Below are positions 54,888-64,000 of a DNA stretch of 64,000 bases, one piece after another. The stretch covers positions 159,979 through 223,978 of the forward strand of contig NMRB01000860.1 in the NCBI GenBank assembly GCA_002633025.1, in the 5' to 3' direction. Position numbers and translations under genes: made by a program. The notes under the pieces were generated by a model. The model saw only the letters and a program-made list of their open reading frames with translations, ran no database searches and was not told the DNA's origin. The stretch comes from Notospermus geniculatus (Eukaryota; Nemertea; Pilidiophora; Heteronemertea; Lineidae). Within the stretch, counting starts at the first letter, position 1. Every line of letters begins with the position of its first letter.

Positions 54888-55838
54888 TATGGCAAGCCGT
54901 TTGTTCATTATTTCCAAAAACTTAGTTTTTGCTCCAGAAACTAGGTTTCTGACTTCAAAAACTAAGTTTCTGGTCCAGAAACTTAGTTTTTGGACATCTA
55001 ACTGGTACTTTGGATCCAGAAACTTAGTTTCACGAGCAAAAACTAAGATTCTGCACCAAAAACTAAGTTTCTGGACCAAAATCTTGGTTTCTGAAGTCAA
55101 AAACTTAGTTTCGGGCCAAAAACTTAGTTTCTGCTTGCAAAAACCCAGTTATGGAAAGCTGTTCGTTCATTAAAGGCAGAAACCATGTTTTTGACTTCAG
55201 AAACTAAGTTTTTGGCCCAGACTTCGTTTTTGACCATCAAACCTGTACTTTGGATCCAAAAACTAAGTTTCTGGAACATAAACTAAGTTTCTGGACCAAA
55301 AACTTGGTTTCTGAAGTCAAAAACTTAGTTTCTGGCAAAAACTTAGTTTCTGCCTGAAACTAAGTTTTTGCCAGAAACTAAGTTTTTGACTTCAGAAACC
55401 AAGTTTTTGGTCCAGAAACTTAGTTTATGTTCCAGAAACTTAGTTTTTGGATCCAAAGTACAGGTTTGATGGTCAAAAACGAAGTCTGGGCCAAAAACTT
55501 AGTTTCTGAAGTCAAAAACATGGTTTCTGCCTTTAATGAACGAACAGCTTTCCATAACTGGGTTTTTGCAAGCAGAAACTAAGTTTTTGGCCCGAAACTA
55601 AGTTTTTGACTTCAGAAACCAAGATTTTGGTCTAGAAACCAAGATTTTGGTCCAGAAACTTAGTTTTTGGTGCAGAATCTTAGTTTTTGCTCGTGAAACT
55701 AAGTTTCTGGATCCAAAGTACTAGTTAGATGTCCAAAAACTAAGTTTTTGGACCAGAAACTTAGTTTTTGAAGTCAGAAACCTAGTTTCCGGAGCAAAAA
55801 CTAAGTTTCTGGAAATAATGAACAAACGGCTTGCCATA
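54888..55838. mobile_element. 951-bp near-perfect foldback of AAACTTAGTTTCTG units
   Basis: From TATGGCAAGCCGTTTGTTCA to TGAACAAACGGCTTGCCATA, symmetrical around a 5-base loop TGCCT at 55351-55355. Each arm is itself an array of about 15-bp units, AAAACTTAGTTTCTG with TTTTGG variants. It starts 15 bp after the splice donor at 54873. Confidence 0.9.
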
Positions 55839-56149
55839 AACTCTCCAGGCATTCTCGTTTATAGGTCTACAGACAGAGTCAACCGTATATCACAGCACTA
55901 ATTCATGTTGGTGAGGTTGATCATGAGATTTGGCTCTCAGTGGGCAATTCATCAATGTTGATTTCCTCACGACTTATTCTGACACCAATGGTAATGGCAG
56001 AGACCACTATCCATTTAGATTCCTAACGGCTGTGTTGCCCACAGAGATCCAACTTCCACGAGAAAAACTGTCAGGTTGAGTTGCACCCTAAGAGGCTGTG
56101 GTTTCTCGCAGGAAAATCCTTGACCAAGTGGTGCGGCGTCCCGTTGATG

Positions 56150-56400
56150 AAAGGACCACTCCCAGCCAGCACAAAAACCTTGGGCCAATGACGGCCAAAG
56201 TTGGCCTACAACGTTGGGCCAACATAGCAAGTCGACAGTGGCCCAACGTCGGCAAATGTCACCCCAATGTTTGCCAGTGTTGGTCCGACATCATCTTGCA
56301 CACCGGCTTGACATTGGCCCAACGTTGGCAAATATCGGCTAGTCCCAACATCACCCCTGCAATCTTTTGCCAGCATTGGCCTGACATTTGGTTAGGTTGC
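56150..56400. repeat. TTGGGCCAACGTTGGC-type tandem repeat, block 1
   Basis: Degenerate units around GGCCAACGTTGGGCCAA / CGTCGGCAAATGTC. The unit is itself nearly palindromic. Intron of the CmcI-like gene. Confidence 0.75.
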
Positions 56401-56809
56401 GAATTTAAAGCCTGCCGGTGTCATTGAGGGGTAGGCACCCAAGGAGTGGGATGTCACATGTAAGACACACACCTCCTGAGCAGAAATTTTAAAAATACAC
56501 TCCAAGCATCTGCCCAGAGTGCCCCTTTGGTATAACGTTCGTCTATTACGCGATCACGTTATAAGGGTTTGAAGATGTCGACTTCTTGAAAAAATTCGAA
56601 GGACAGTGTTTTTGAAGCCGTCAGTAAATTGGTGTCAAATCATCAGCTCAAGCTTGCTTCTCATCACCAAACTGATAACTGATAAAGAAATTACCTTCCA
56701 TTAATCTGAATATTATAAAAGCAAGCAACATTCTTATGCAAAGAAAAAGTTACATCCTTTGTCAATTTCATATATTTTTTTCATTCTTATGATATATATG
56801 TCACTTGGG
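56401..56809. other. Intron sequence, nothing recognised
   Basis: AT-rich; separates the two tandem-repeat blocks. Confidence 0.4.
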
Positions 56810-57038
56810 CCCACCGACGCTGGGCCAGCGTTTGACAGTTCGCCTAAACAGTAACTCTTGCCGATGTTGGGCCAATGCTACGCCAAGGTTGGCAAAAGCT
56901 GCCAATGTTGGCCACTGATCGCCGAGGTACAGATGGACTCTTGCCAATGTTGGACCAACATTGTCCCAAGGTTGGCAAAAACTGCCAATGTCGGCCAGTG
57001 TTTGCCGGGGTACAGCCAATGTCGGGCCGGTGTTGCAG
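56810..57038. repeat. Same tandem repeat, block 2
   Basis: Units of CTGCCAATGTTGGCCA type. The block runs right up to the acceptor of the following exon, whose AG (57037-57038) may have been created or shifted by the repeat. Confidence 0.75.
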
Positions 57039-57159
57039 GCTGGCTGGGCTTGAACTGGTTATCTACCAACAAATGCTGCAGGAAATACGACCAAAGACCA
57101 TCATCGAATTAGGCACGTGGTTGGGCTCTAGCGCCGCGTGGTTCGGTGACATGATCAAG
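57039..57159 (+). pseudogene. CmcI-like exon with the SAM-binding loop
   Basis: IYQQMLQEIRPKTIIELGTW and LGSSAAWFGDMIK, donor AAG|GTAGAA. Length 121 bp, one base short of the frame required by the preceding exon. Confidence 0.7.
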
Positions 57160-57274
57160 GTAGAATCTTTTGATGCTCTTGATGAGCCCCATCCTCCCAT
57201 AGCAGGGCTTTGGTCTCGTTCCTCTTCATACACTCCACACAAAGCCCTGCTGAAATTGGGCCTCCCAGGCAAGC

Positions 57275-57312
57275 ATGATATGATATGGTATGATATGATA
57301 TGATATGATTTA
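57275..57312. repeat. (ATGAT)n microsatellite
   Basis: About seven ATGAT-type units (CATGATATGATATGGTATGA...). Followed by TTTATTTGACCAACACAACA, which may be the 3' end of an unidentified retroposon on the minus strand. Confidence 0.8.
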
Positions 57313-57976
57313 TTTGACCAACACAACACAAATATTTACACGGCATATTTTTACACTGGTCAGGGCACAAACAAAGATCCTAAACGATCGCTAAGAACGT
57401 TCGTGCCCCTACATGAGGCGGTCAGAAAATCACTGCCGAATCGGAATGCAGCATTTTTAGGCTGTGAATACGAAATAATTATTACTCATTTATAACAATC
57501 AAAAATAATAAGAATCTTTTCTATACATAGGAAGAACCTCTGTAATAAAATTCAGTCAATTTTGGAAAGATGTAAATGATTTGTAAAGCACAAAACTTTA
57601 AGGTCAAACGGGGTGAAACCACGAAAATCGTACTCTCCAGTTATCCTTCTAATACAGGGAATGCAACTGGAGTATGGAACAGCCGCACCAGATGTTCTAT
57701 TTCTGCAGTGGTTTGTGCGAGTGGATGAAGAGGAGCGAGATAAAAATCCCTGCTGTGGGAGGATGGATGAGCCCGTACTGTGTTTTCTTTCGGAGACAAG
57801 GGACAAAATGCTAGGCATCAATGGTGCAACATTATTGGCAGAATTCAGCATTTTATCTCTGAAATTAGTTCCCACTTCCTTAGCACTGTGGATACAATGA
57901 CCTCGAATGGGAAGTAGCTAGAATATTGAAGCCATTTTTCGTTTCCTCCTGTCCGAAAAAGGTCATTTACTTTCAG
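57313..57976. other. Intron with an inverted duplicate
   Basis: 57700-57780 resembles the complement of 57176-57235 (GCTCCTCTTCATC and CAGCAGGG words). No exon seen; ends at the acceptor TTACTTTCAG. Confidence 0.5.
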
Positions 57977-58120
57977 ATTTTTGACTTTCCCTGTCATGTG
58001 TACAGCATGGATATCTCAAACCCCGAAGAAGTCGATGAGAAGTCGAAAAGAGACAACGTAACATTCCTACACGGCGATAGTAATAAAATAGAGGAGACGT
58101 TTACCCCGGAGATGTTAAAG
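57977..58120 (+). pseudogene. CmcI-like exon 3
   Basis: 48 codons, phase 0 at both ends: FPCHVYSMDISNPEEV, RDNVTFLHGDSNKIEETF, donor AAG|GTACAA. Confidence 0.7.
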
Positions 58121-58375
58121 GTACAAGATTCTTCAATCTTCTCATTGAGTGACGTATGAGGCTCTCTCTGAAACTCGTTGATGGGGTCAAAACCTCTCGC
58201 TCTCATTTGGGTCTCCGCCCTTGTCTGCCACCCTATGGTAAGAGGTAATTTCTCCAGTTGGTGGCCAGAAGGAACATGGAAGATAGTATCGAGCACTTGA
58301 TAAACCATGCGCCCACAGACTCTAGGTTCAGACTTTTGAAAGGCAGAATGCAATATTTATTATCTCATTCACCAG

Positions 58376-58641
58376 GGCCTGCCTCATCCATGGCTCGTCA
58401 TCGATGACGCGCATGTGAATATTGTTGGGTGTTTTTGATACTTCACAAAGTTTTTGGATTCCGGCGACTATCTTATCAAAGGAGACACCAGCCCTGAGCA
58501 GCCGACCAAGACCGGTATGGGTTTGATTAAGGAGCGTGGTTGGGAACGCTATGGGGACGAGTCTATCGACGCGCTGGGGGAATTCATGAAGATGGATGGT
58601 GATAAATTCCTGGTCGATCGCCGTTATTGTGATATGTTTGG
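58376..58641 (+). pseudogene. CmcI-like exon 4
   Basis: PHPWLVIDDAHVNIVGCF, TGA, YFTKFLDSGDYLIKGDT, WERYGDESIDAL, VDRRYCDMFG, donor GTATGT. The TGA at 58436-58438 interrupts an otherwise intact frame. Confidence 0.7.
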
Positions 58642-58985
58642 GTATGTGGAAACAGTCCAACAGAGTACAAAAGCATCATCTCTGATGCGATCAACCTTGC
58701 CCGAGTGGGCCGAACTATATACCGAATGCACATTCGACTATAAAACCATGTGTAAATGTTCATGAACTTCGTAACGTGAGTGTTTGAATAGATTGAGTGT
58801 TCCAATAGATTTGAAACGTGTCGTCAGCTTCGAAGTGATAACGTCCATTTTTTTGTATAAACGTATTTATTCATAATATATGTTATGATGGGATCGAGAA
58901 ACAGGCGAATCGCCTATCTAGTCTCTCTCCCTACCATATTTACAGTAATAAATACAGACTAATAAGTCCAGTTTTTTCTTCGCAG

Positions 58986-59020
58986 GAAATAACTGGAACT
59001 CGTACCTGAAGAAAACCTAA
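58986..59020 (+). pseudogene. CmcI-like last exon
   Basis: Acceptor TTTTTTCTTCGCAG; NNWNSYLKKT and TAA (59018-59020) match the NWNGYL-type end of the family. Reading it needs one base less at the preceding GGG. Confidence 0.55.
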
Positions 59021-59567
59021 ATACCTGATCACGACCCTGAGTTGGATGGGTGTTGAGATGACTCAGAAGACACCAGCCCTGACTCAGGACACAGGCTTTC
59101 AGAAGCTTTTGATAAATCGGTTCAACGGGATATATGAACAACTAGCCTATAAGATGTATAAGGTACACTCATGCCAAAAAGTCTCAATTCTGTTGATATT
59201 TTAAAAATAAGTGATATTTTCATGATAATTAAATTTTTTCCATGAAATTTTCTCTCTGGCATACAGATGAGATGTTCTAGGGCCAGGTATCAAAGATGGA
59301 ACCCAATCGTCTGCATACATCAGCGACAGAAGACAAAAAACCGCTGTCCATTTACTTTTTGGCATGAGTGTACATGCATGTAGCTCTTGTTCGTCGATTT
59401 TGTTCGTCCATTAACATTCTGATGAGAAACGACATGGATATTCTTGAATCACGTTGTTTCGAAATATTTCACCTGCTTGGACTTTTTTGCTGGGTCACAA
59501 TGACATACCTGACAAATCAAGTAGCCTAGGTCGGACCGGGTCAGATAAAGCAGATGCGATAAGTATA
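59021..59567. other. 3' flank, no gene
   Basis: Downstream of the CmcI-like gene; nothing recognised. Confidence 0.4.
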
Positions 59568-60526
59568 TCGGGGTGGCCCAAAAAATGACCCCTCTAAGGA
59601 TTATTAACACTATGCAAGCTGCACTCTTGATATTTTAGACATGCAAATATATGGATATTACCAATTTATTGTATAAATTTCAGCCCTAAATATCGAACAG
59701 TTCTGACATGACGATAGAATCAAAATTACAAGTCAAAAAAATTATGCCGGACTGAAACAAACGTCGGGAGGTGCAAAACCGATCACATCGAAATTAAACA
59801 CCGCGTATTTCAATAACCTCCACATGGAATTTTCTCAAATTTTACCTGCATAAGGAAGGGGACTTTCTCTGTTTCTTGTGCAAATTTCAAGTTTGTACGT
59901 TAAAGGGTTAGTGTGCTAGAGCCAAAAAAAAAGATCAGGGCTGGGTTGCACAAAACTCATGTTAGCGCTAACATGATGTTAGCGCTAACATCATGTTAAA
60001 TGACGTAAAATGACAATGGATTTTGACGTCATCTAACATAAAAGTTAGCGCTAACACCATGTTAGTGCTAACATGAGTTTTGTGCAACCGGCCCCAGGTA
60101 CCGAAAACTCTAATTCCCACAACTGCAGGTGCAGTGACAGCGCAATTTTCGGTACCAGATTCTATTTTCGCTGTAGCAGACTTGCCGTTCGTGGTATGAA
60201 CGTGAAATTTGTACCACGGAGGCAGAACGTCCAATCGATAATGCAGGTGAAATTTCAGAAAATTTCGTCAAATGGTTATGAAACACATGATGTGTTTATT
60301 TCGATGTGATCCCCGCATGACATTTATTTCACTCCGGCATCAAATTTTTGGACATACAATTTTGATTTTTTTGTCGTGTCAAAACCGTTCAATATTTGGT
60401 GCTGAAACTTTTACAACAGGTGGATAACATCCATATATTTGCATCTCCAAAATATCAAGGACCCAGCTTTTATAGTGTTGAAATTATTGAAAAATCCTTA
60501 GGGGGTTATTTTTCGGGCCACCCGAT
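59568..60526. mobile_element. 959-bp TA-flanked element
   Basis: Ends TCGGGGTGGCCCAAAAAATG and AATTTTTCGGGCCACCCGA type (about 30 bp), TA on both sides (59566-59567, 60527-60528). Further inverted similarity inside (ATGCAAATATATGGAT / ATCCATATATTTGCAT). Carries a younger palindrome at 59938-60095. No transposase. Confidence 0.8.
59938..60095. mobile_element. 158-bp palindrome, GTTAGCGCTAACATG type
   Basis: Ends GGGCTGGGTTGCACAAAACT and AGTTTTGTGCAACCGGCCCC; GTTAGCGCTAAC, itself a palindrome, occurs three times. Confidence 0.85.
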
Positions 60527-60528
60527 AC

Positions 60529-61618
60529 ATGATGATTATTACCAAAAATAGATAAGAGAGGAATATTTATCGCGATAATTGAGAATTTAATATCCCAACT
60601 TATTCAAATCCATCATGGCGGGTGACGAAATAGAGGCGACGAAAGTTTGGAGGGATTTTTCAATGGGCTAATCGCAAGGTCCTGCGCAAGTCTTGTAACA
60701 AATCTCAGCATTGGGATAGAAGCGACAACATAGACCAAAATCGTGGTTGTAAGGTCAGAGAAGTCTTGTATTGCCGGTGTAACGTATATCATCGCTTCTG
60801 TTGTGTGAATGTTCCCCGCCGTCATTGTACTGCCCAACTGAACTGTCATGGTATCTCTAGCTGTCTATTGTCACTACGTCCTCAGTTCAAAAGATGGGTA
60901 ACACTGAAAACTTGAAACATCGGCAAATGTTACACCGAGATCCCAGCTTCTTTGTTGGTGATGATCGGCTGAATGCCCCTAGCTGCGGCCAACCGAACTA
61001 AAATAACAGCAAAAGTTGGTAATGCTCCTGAACTAATGACCGGATCATCTCCAAATGTTTGTCATTGATGTATCTAATGAGGATATATGACATATGTAAC
61101 GGGTTTGTGGTTCGGCCTACTTTTCAAGGTCACATAGGTCAAAGTTCGAAATTTTGCCAATTGGTGGCACGTTTCGTAATTGCTAGGCGTACAAAGAACC
61201 GGCAGTACGTAACGAAACGACAGCGTATGCCTATCAACCCTCACTGAACACTTTACTCAAAAACGTTACATGTCTAATGGATTTCCAGCAATGTCAGCTG
61301 ACCTATGACACCAAGTTTCGGTCCGATTCGATTCTTAGCTTGGCCAACTGAAAACTCAAATTCGAATAATTTCTAAACTAACGTCTGGATCGTCTCCAAA
61401 TTTTCATCATCGCTGCATCCTAATGAGGACACATGACATGTAATGGGTTTTTGATTTCAAGGCTATAGAGGTCAAATTTCAAAATTGTGTCATTTGGTGG
61501 CACGTTTCGTGGCTATTTGACCTAATAGCTTCCAACCTGTTGCGATCAGCTGTCTGGCTACTCTCTGTAGCTGGAACTCAAGTCAAGGCTTGCGCGGAAA
61601 CATTTCGATTTAACATTT
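60529..61618. other. No gene; dispersed repeat
   Basis: 61010-61500 contains two tandem versions of a segment (CCAAATGTTTGTCATTGATG and CCAAATTTTCATCATCGCTG), and its second half matches the inverted 5240-5480. No coding gene. Confidence 0.5.
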
Positions 61619-61838
61619 GTGACCTTCCAGAGCAAAACCAGCCACATGTCACTTTTAGCTTAAGTTGGCAGGTTGAGAGCAAAATGTTTGTCAGTTTCAC
61701 TATTGTCTGTTTATTTTGAAATCGTTTTTGAAATCTATTTTGAAACGATCTATTTCTTCCATTCTCTCCTGGCGTCATTTTAGTTCATTTAGGCTCCCCT
61801 TTTGAGCGACATGCGCCTGGTTTTGCTGTGACGGGTGA
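61619..61838. mobile_element. CGTCACAGCAAAACTAGGCG MITE, copy 3, inverted
   Basis: Right end GCGCCTGGTTTTGCTGTGACG is well preserved, left end less so. The interior TTCCATTCTCTCCTGG matches the complement of the other two copies; about 20 bp longer by an internal GAAATCG duplication. Confidence 0.75.
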
Positions 61839-62152
61839 TTTTTTGTAACCACTTAGAGTAATACTTCCAGTTACATAACACGCATCTGTAGTGACCCGTG
61901 TTATGCCTCTTTGTCAGCAAGCATGTCTTGGTGTTTGAGCCTCTGAAGACAGGAGAACAAGGCTTCAGCAGTGCCTCACCTGAATTGGGCACTTTTCGAA
62001 GGCAGAAATGTGGAGTGTCTGTGTCTCATCAGAATGAATGATTGTCTAGAGCGAGAAGAAAGATGAGAAAGGGATAAAGAAATAAGCAAGGTCAGAAGAC
62101 GGAAATTATAAGATAAAGAAAGAAAATGAAACAAAGAAATTGTTGTGAATAT
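61839..62152. other. No gene seen
   Basis: A/G-rich sequence from about 62045 leads into the duplicated block. Confidence 0.4.
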
Positions 62153-62332
62153 GAGAACAAAGAAATAAAGAAAATGATGGAAATGAAATAAAAGTTGGAA
62201 GAAAACAAAGGAAATGAAATATAAAATAACAACATAAAGAATATTTGTCATTTCCTGGAGAGTCCCATTTCCCCAATCAAAATAATTATTTACCTGTGTT
62301 CCTTTCGTAAGCAGTTATGTCACTAATATTAT
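62153..62332. repeat. Direct duplication, copy 1
   Basis: About 180 bp repeated at 62768-62950 (AAAATGATGG...GTTGGAAGAAAA...CATTTCCCCAATCAAA...CCTTTCGTAAGCAGTT). Confidence 0.85.
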
Positions 62333-62767
62333 TCTTTATGTTCACTAACTGTGGACTTGTGATCCCTCTGGTGGCAAGTGGGAAAAAGCGGTCGGCCATC
62401 TTGATCCTCAATAGATAAGTTACTTACTTTTTCCCTCTTCCAAATTTGTTCAAATTTCTCTTTTCATAGTTCACAAACTTTACCAATTTGTAGGCTCAGC
62501 TCAGGCTACATACTTTCCCCTCAGTATGCTATGTGTAGTTTGAATTAAATGTAGAGGCAATGTAGTTTTTGACTGAGAAATATAACTTTCATTCAAGGGG
62601 AACCAAACTGCGTTGTACCCTTTTATGCCCTGACTAGTGTGTTGTGTACACACTCATGTGCATGGGTACACATTGCATTGATAGATACACCCATACATAC
62701 ATACATGCACATGGGTGTGGGCACTTGATCTATGGTATGGCAGACCGAAGAACCCCGTTTGCTACAT
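62333..62767. other. Spacer between duplicated segments
   Basis: Contains a (CATA)n-like stretch near 62686-62706; no gene. Confidence 0.4.
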
Positions 62768-62950
62768 GAATAAAGAATAAAGAAACAAAGAAAATGATGG
62801 AATGAAATAAAAGTTGGAAGAAAAGGAAATGAAATATGAAATAACAACATAAAGAATATTTGTAATTTTCTGGAGCCTCAACCTAAGTCCCATTTCCCCA
62901 ATCAAAGTAATTATTTAGCTGTCTTCCTTTCGTAAGCAGTTTCGTCACTA
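62768..62950. repeat. Direct duplication, copy 2
   Basis: Second copy, with small insertions and deletions relative to 62153-62332 (an extra CTCAACCTAA near 62877). Confidence 0.85.
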
Positions 62951-62973
62951 ACCCAAACCACGTTGGCGAATAC

Positions 62974-63355
62974 GTAGCCGTGTTTACACCTGAGGAAATT
63001 GCCGGACCTGACCCGGCTCTGACCCGCCTTTTTTGCGTTTACACCTATGAAAATCGGATCCGGATAAAAAATTGCCGGACTAATTTAGCCCGCTTTCGCT
63101 CGGCGGGTCTGATCCGGATTATACTTTAGCCCGACAATTTCATAGGTGTGGACAGAAAAATGCCGGGCTAAAACGTTTACTGAGCCCACCGACAGGCGTC
63201 GGTCTGCTAAAATTGAATGGGTGGTGTGTCTATAAATAGCATGGCCAGCGTTCAATATCGTAAGACGAATAATAGGTGTGGACAGAAAATTCAATGGATC
63301 CGGGTTAAATTCGAACCCGGGCCTGAAAAAATTGCATAGGTGTAAACACGGCTAC
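62974..63355. mobile_element. 382-bp element, GTAGCCGTGTTTACACCT
   Basis: Ends GTAGCCGTGTTTACACCT and AGGTGTAAACACGGCTAC are exact inverted repeats. Inside, ATAGGTGTGGACAGAAAA-type and TTACACCTATGAAA-type words recur on both strands. Confidence 0.8.
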
Positions 63356-63461
63356 TGTTATGTGTTGCAGATGTCTGACGACATCCATTTGCTCTGGTTC
63401 AGTGCTTGCCAAAATTATTATGACGCAATGTTAGGAGCGGGCTTCACACGCCATGCCTCAG

Positions 63462-63630
63462 ACAGGTGTGAAGGGAAAGAATGTCCTAGGAAAAACTGTC
63501 CGGGGAACAAAAGATCCTATTGTTACATTCTAATCTCTGACAATTGGTTTCTATATGCATGCCGCTTATTCCGTCATTCAACAATAGAAGTGGACACTTT
63601 TTACAGGGGGACACTTTTTACTGCTACACC
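63462..63630 (+). repeat. 169-bp dispersed repeat, copy 2
   Basis: Same block as 29918-30086, three differences. It lies in a longer open frame of 143 codons (63278-63709), which I do not support as a gene because the flanks outside the block are not shared. Confidence 0.8.
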
Positions 63631-63687
63631 TCTACACATGAATAACACACAGGCCTATTCTCTATTCATAGGATATGACTTAAATTA

Positions 63688-63907
63688 TACTCTAGATTCG
63701 TTCTTCTAAGGTTACTTCAGATATTCATGCTGGAGGTTAGGCCTAGCCCACAATATAGACCACAAAGAATTTATTGATTCTATTCAACATAACTGACCAA
63801 TGAGTGAGTCTTTCGTTACAGCTCTTTATTTTGCCATGCATATTCAATCGGGTAGGCGGTCATATGGGTGTTCTGTAAAGTAACCTTAGAAAAACGAATC
63901 TAGAGTA
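63688..63907. mobile_element. 220-bp MITE, TACTCTAGATTCGTT
   Basis: Ends TACTCTAGATTCGTTCTTCT and AAAAACGAATCTAGAGTA, then AAGGTTACTT / AAGTAACCTT. Confidence 0.8.
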
Positions 63908-63929
63908 ACTGCACCAGTCCTGAACATAA

Positions 63930-64000
63930 GGGCCGTTTACACGACAGGCAAAAATCCACATACGATCCGATCGAATCCCATTGTGGTTCAATACTCTTGC
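63930..64000. mobile_element. Possible MITE end cut by the window
   Basis: GGGCCGTTTACACGACAGGC resembles the GGGCCGT starts of other palindromes here; the partner end would lie beyond the window. Confidence 0.35.

Larger units (their letters stand above)
54709..59020 (+). pseudogene. CmcI-like (cephalosporin hydroxylase/SAM-binding) gene, damaged
   Basis: Five exons spell a protein of the CmcI/rhamnosyl O-methyltransferase-like family (SAM-binding fold): exon 54709-54873 (VYDYDEYGDKRFVKF, ALNH), 57039-57159 (IYQQMLQEIRPKTIIELGTW, glycine loop of the SAM site), 57977-58120 (CHVYSMDI, NVTFLHGDSNKI), 58376-58641 (PHPWLVIDDAH, GDYLI, DMFG) and 58986-59020 (NNWNSYLKKT, stop). Splice sites are consensus-like (GTGAGG, GTAGAA, GTACAA, GTATGT; T-rich acceptors ending CAG or AG). 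Lesions: exon 2 is one base off the phase left by exon 1, a TGA stands in frame in exon 4 (58436-58438), and the exon 4/5 phase is off by one at a GGG. A recent pseudogene, or sequence errors. First exons not found. Substrate unknown. Confidence 0.65.

Noticed and set aside
57552-57875. Minus-strand 107-codon ORF in the intron
   Set aside because: No family motif; overlaps an inverted repeat of the intron.
58436-58438. In-frame TGA as selenocysteine
   Set aside because: No selenoprotein family match and no SECIS looked for; other lesions in the gene make a plain stop more likely.
63278-63709. 143-codon ORF as a gene
   Set aside because: Only the 169-bp repeat inside it is shared with the other copy; the rest belongs to flanking MITEs.

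Overview
This is a window of animal nuclear DNA that consists mostly of transposable elements. There are no bacterial-style operons, coding blocks are short and flanked by good splice sites, and pol III-type A/B boxes occur. The elements are metazoan types: pogo, Penelope-like, APE-class non-LTR, hAT, and many TTAA-, TA- and TWA-flanked foldback MITEs. The recurrent AGGCCTA/TAGGCCTA word and the element mix suggest a marine invertebrate, perhaps a deuterostome such as an echinoderm. That assignment is an inference; I cannot name a species.

Layout. 0.5-1.8 kb: a broken pogo/Tigger transposase. 1.9-9.4 kb: small foldback elements and minisatellite-like repeats. 9.5-13.5 kb: a Penelope-like element (PLE; reverse transcriptase plus GIY-YIG nuclease) broken by two younger DNA-transposon insertions. 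13.6-21.3 kb: a nearly full-length APE-type non-LTR retrotransposon (ORF1, endonuclease, RT, zinc-knuckle tail) holding three further insertions. 21.3-29.8 kb: large palindromic elements. 31.5-50.1 kb: a small dispersed family of related genes (two last-exon-like ORFs at 35.6-36.7 and 39.05-40.05 kb on +, a broken copy at 50.1-48.5 kb on -, a fragment at 31.5 kb), interleaved with PLE terminal repeats and a dense MITE cluster at 41.6-43.7 kb. 54.7-59.0 kb: a multi-exon cephalosporin-hydroxylase/methyltransferase-like (CmcI-like) gene carrying several lesions, its introns filled with a 950-bp palindrome and minisatellites. 59.5-64 kb: more palindromic elements and duplicated segments.

Most notable. 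Three large palindromic elements (26981-28663, 45571-46209, 49078-49711) share a TTAA flank and a first-bases consensus AGCTGAAC, and each carries two tRNA-like pol III promoter modules, one per arm (A-box, B-box and T-run). In one element the two modules differ from each other. One element sits inside, and breaks, a member of the local gene family. I read them as piggyBac-type non-autonomous elements that captured tRNA-like genes. Other points: a hammerhead-like fold in the PLE terminal repeats with a consistently altered core; a 60-bp module shared by two otherwise different foldbacks; and insertions that can be ordered in time because they left exact target duplications inside recognisable ORFs.

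Limits: no alignment, folding or database search was run. Element classes are assigned from terminal repeats and target duplications read by eye; gene names rest on motif recognition.
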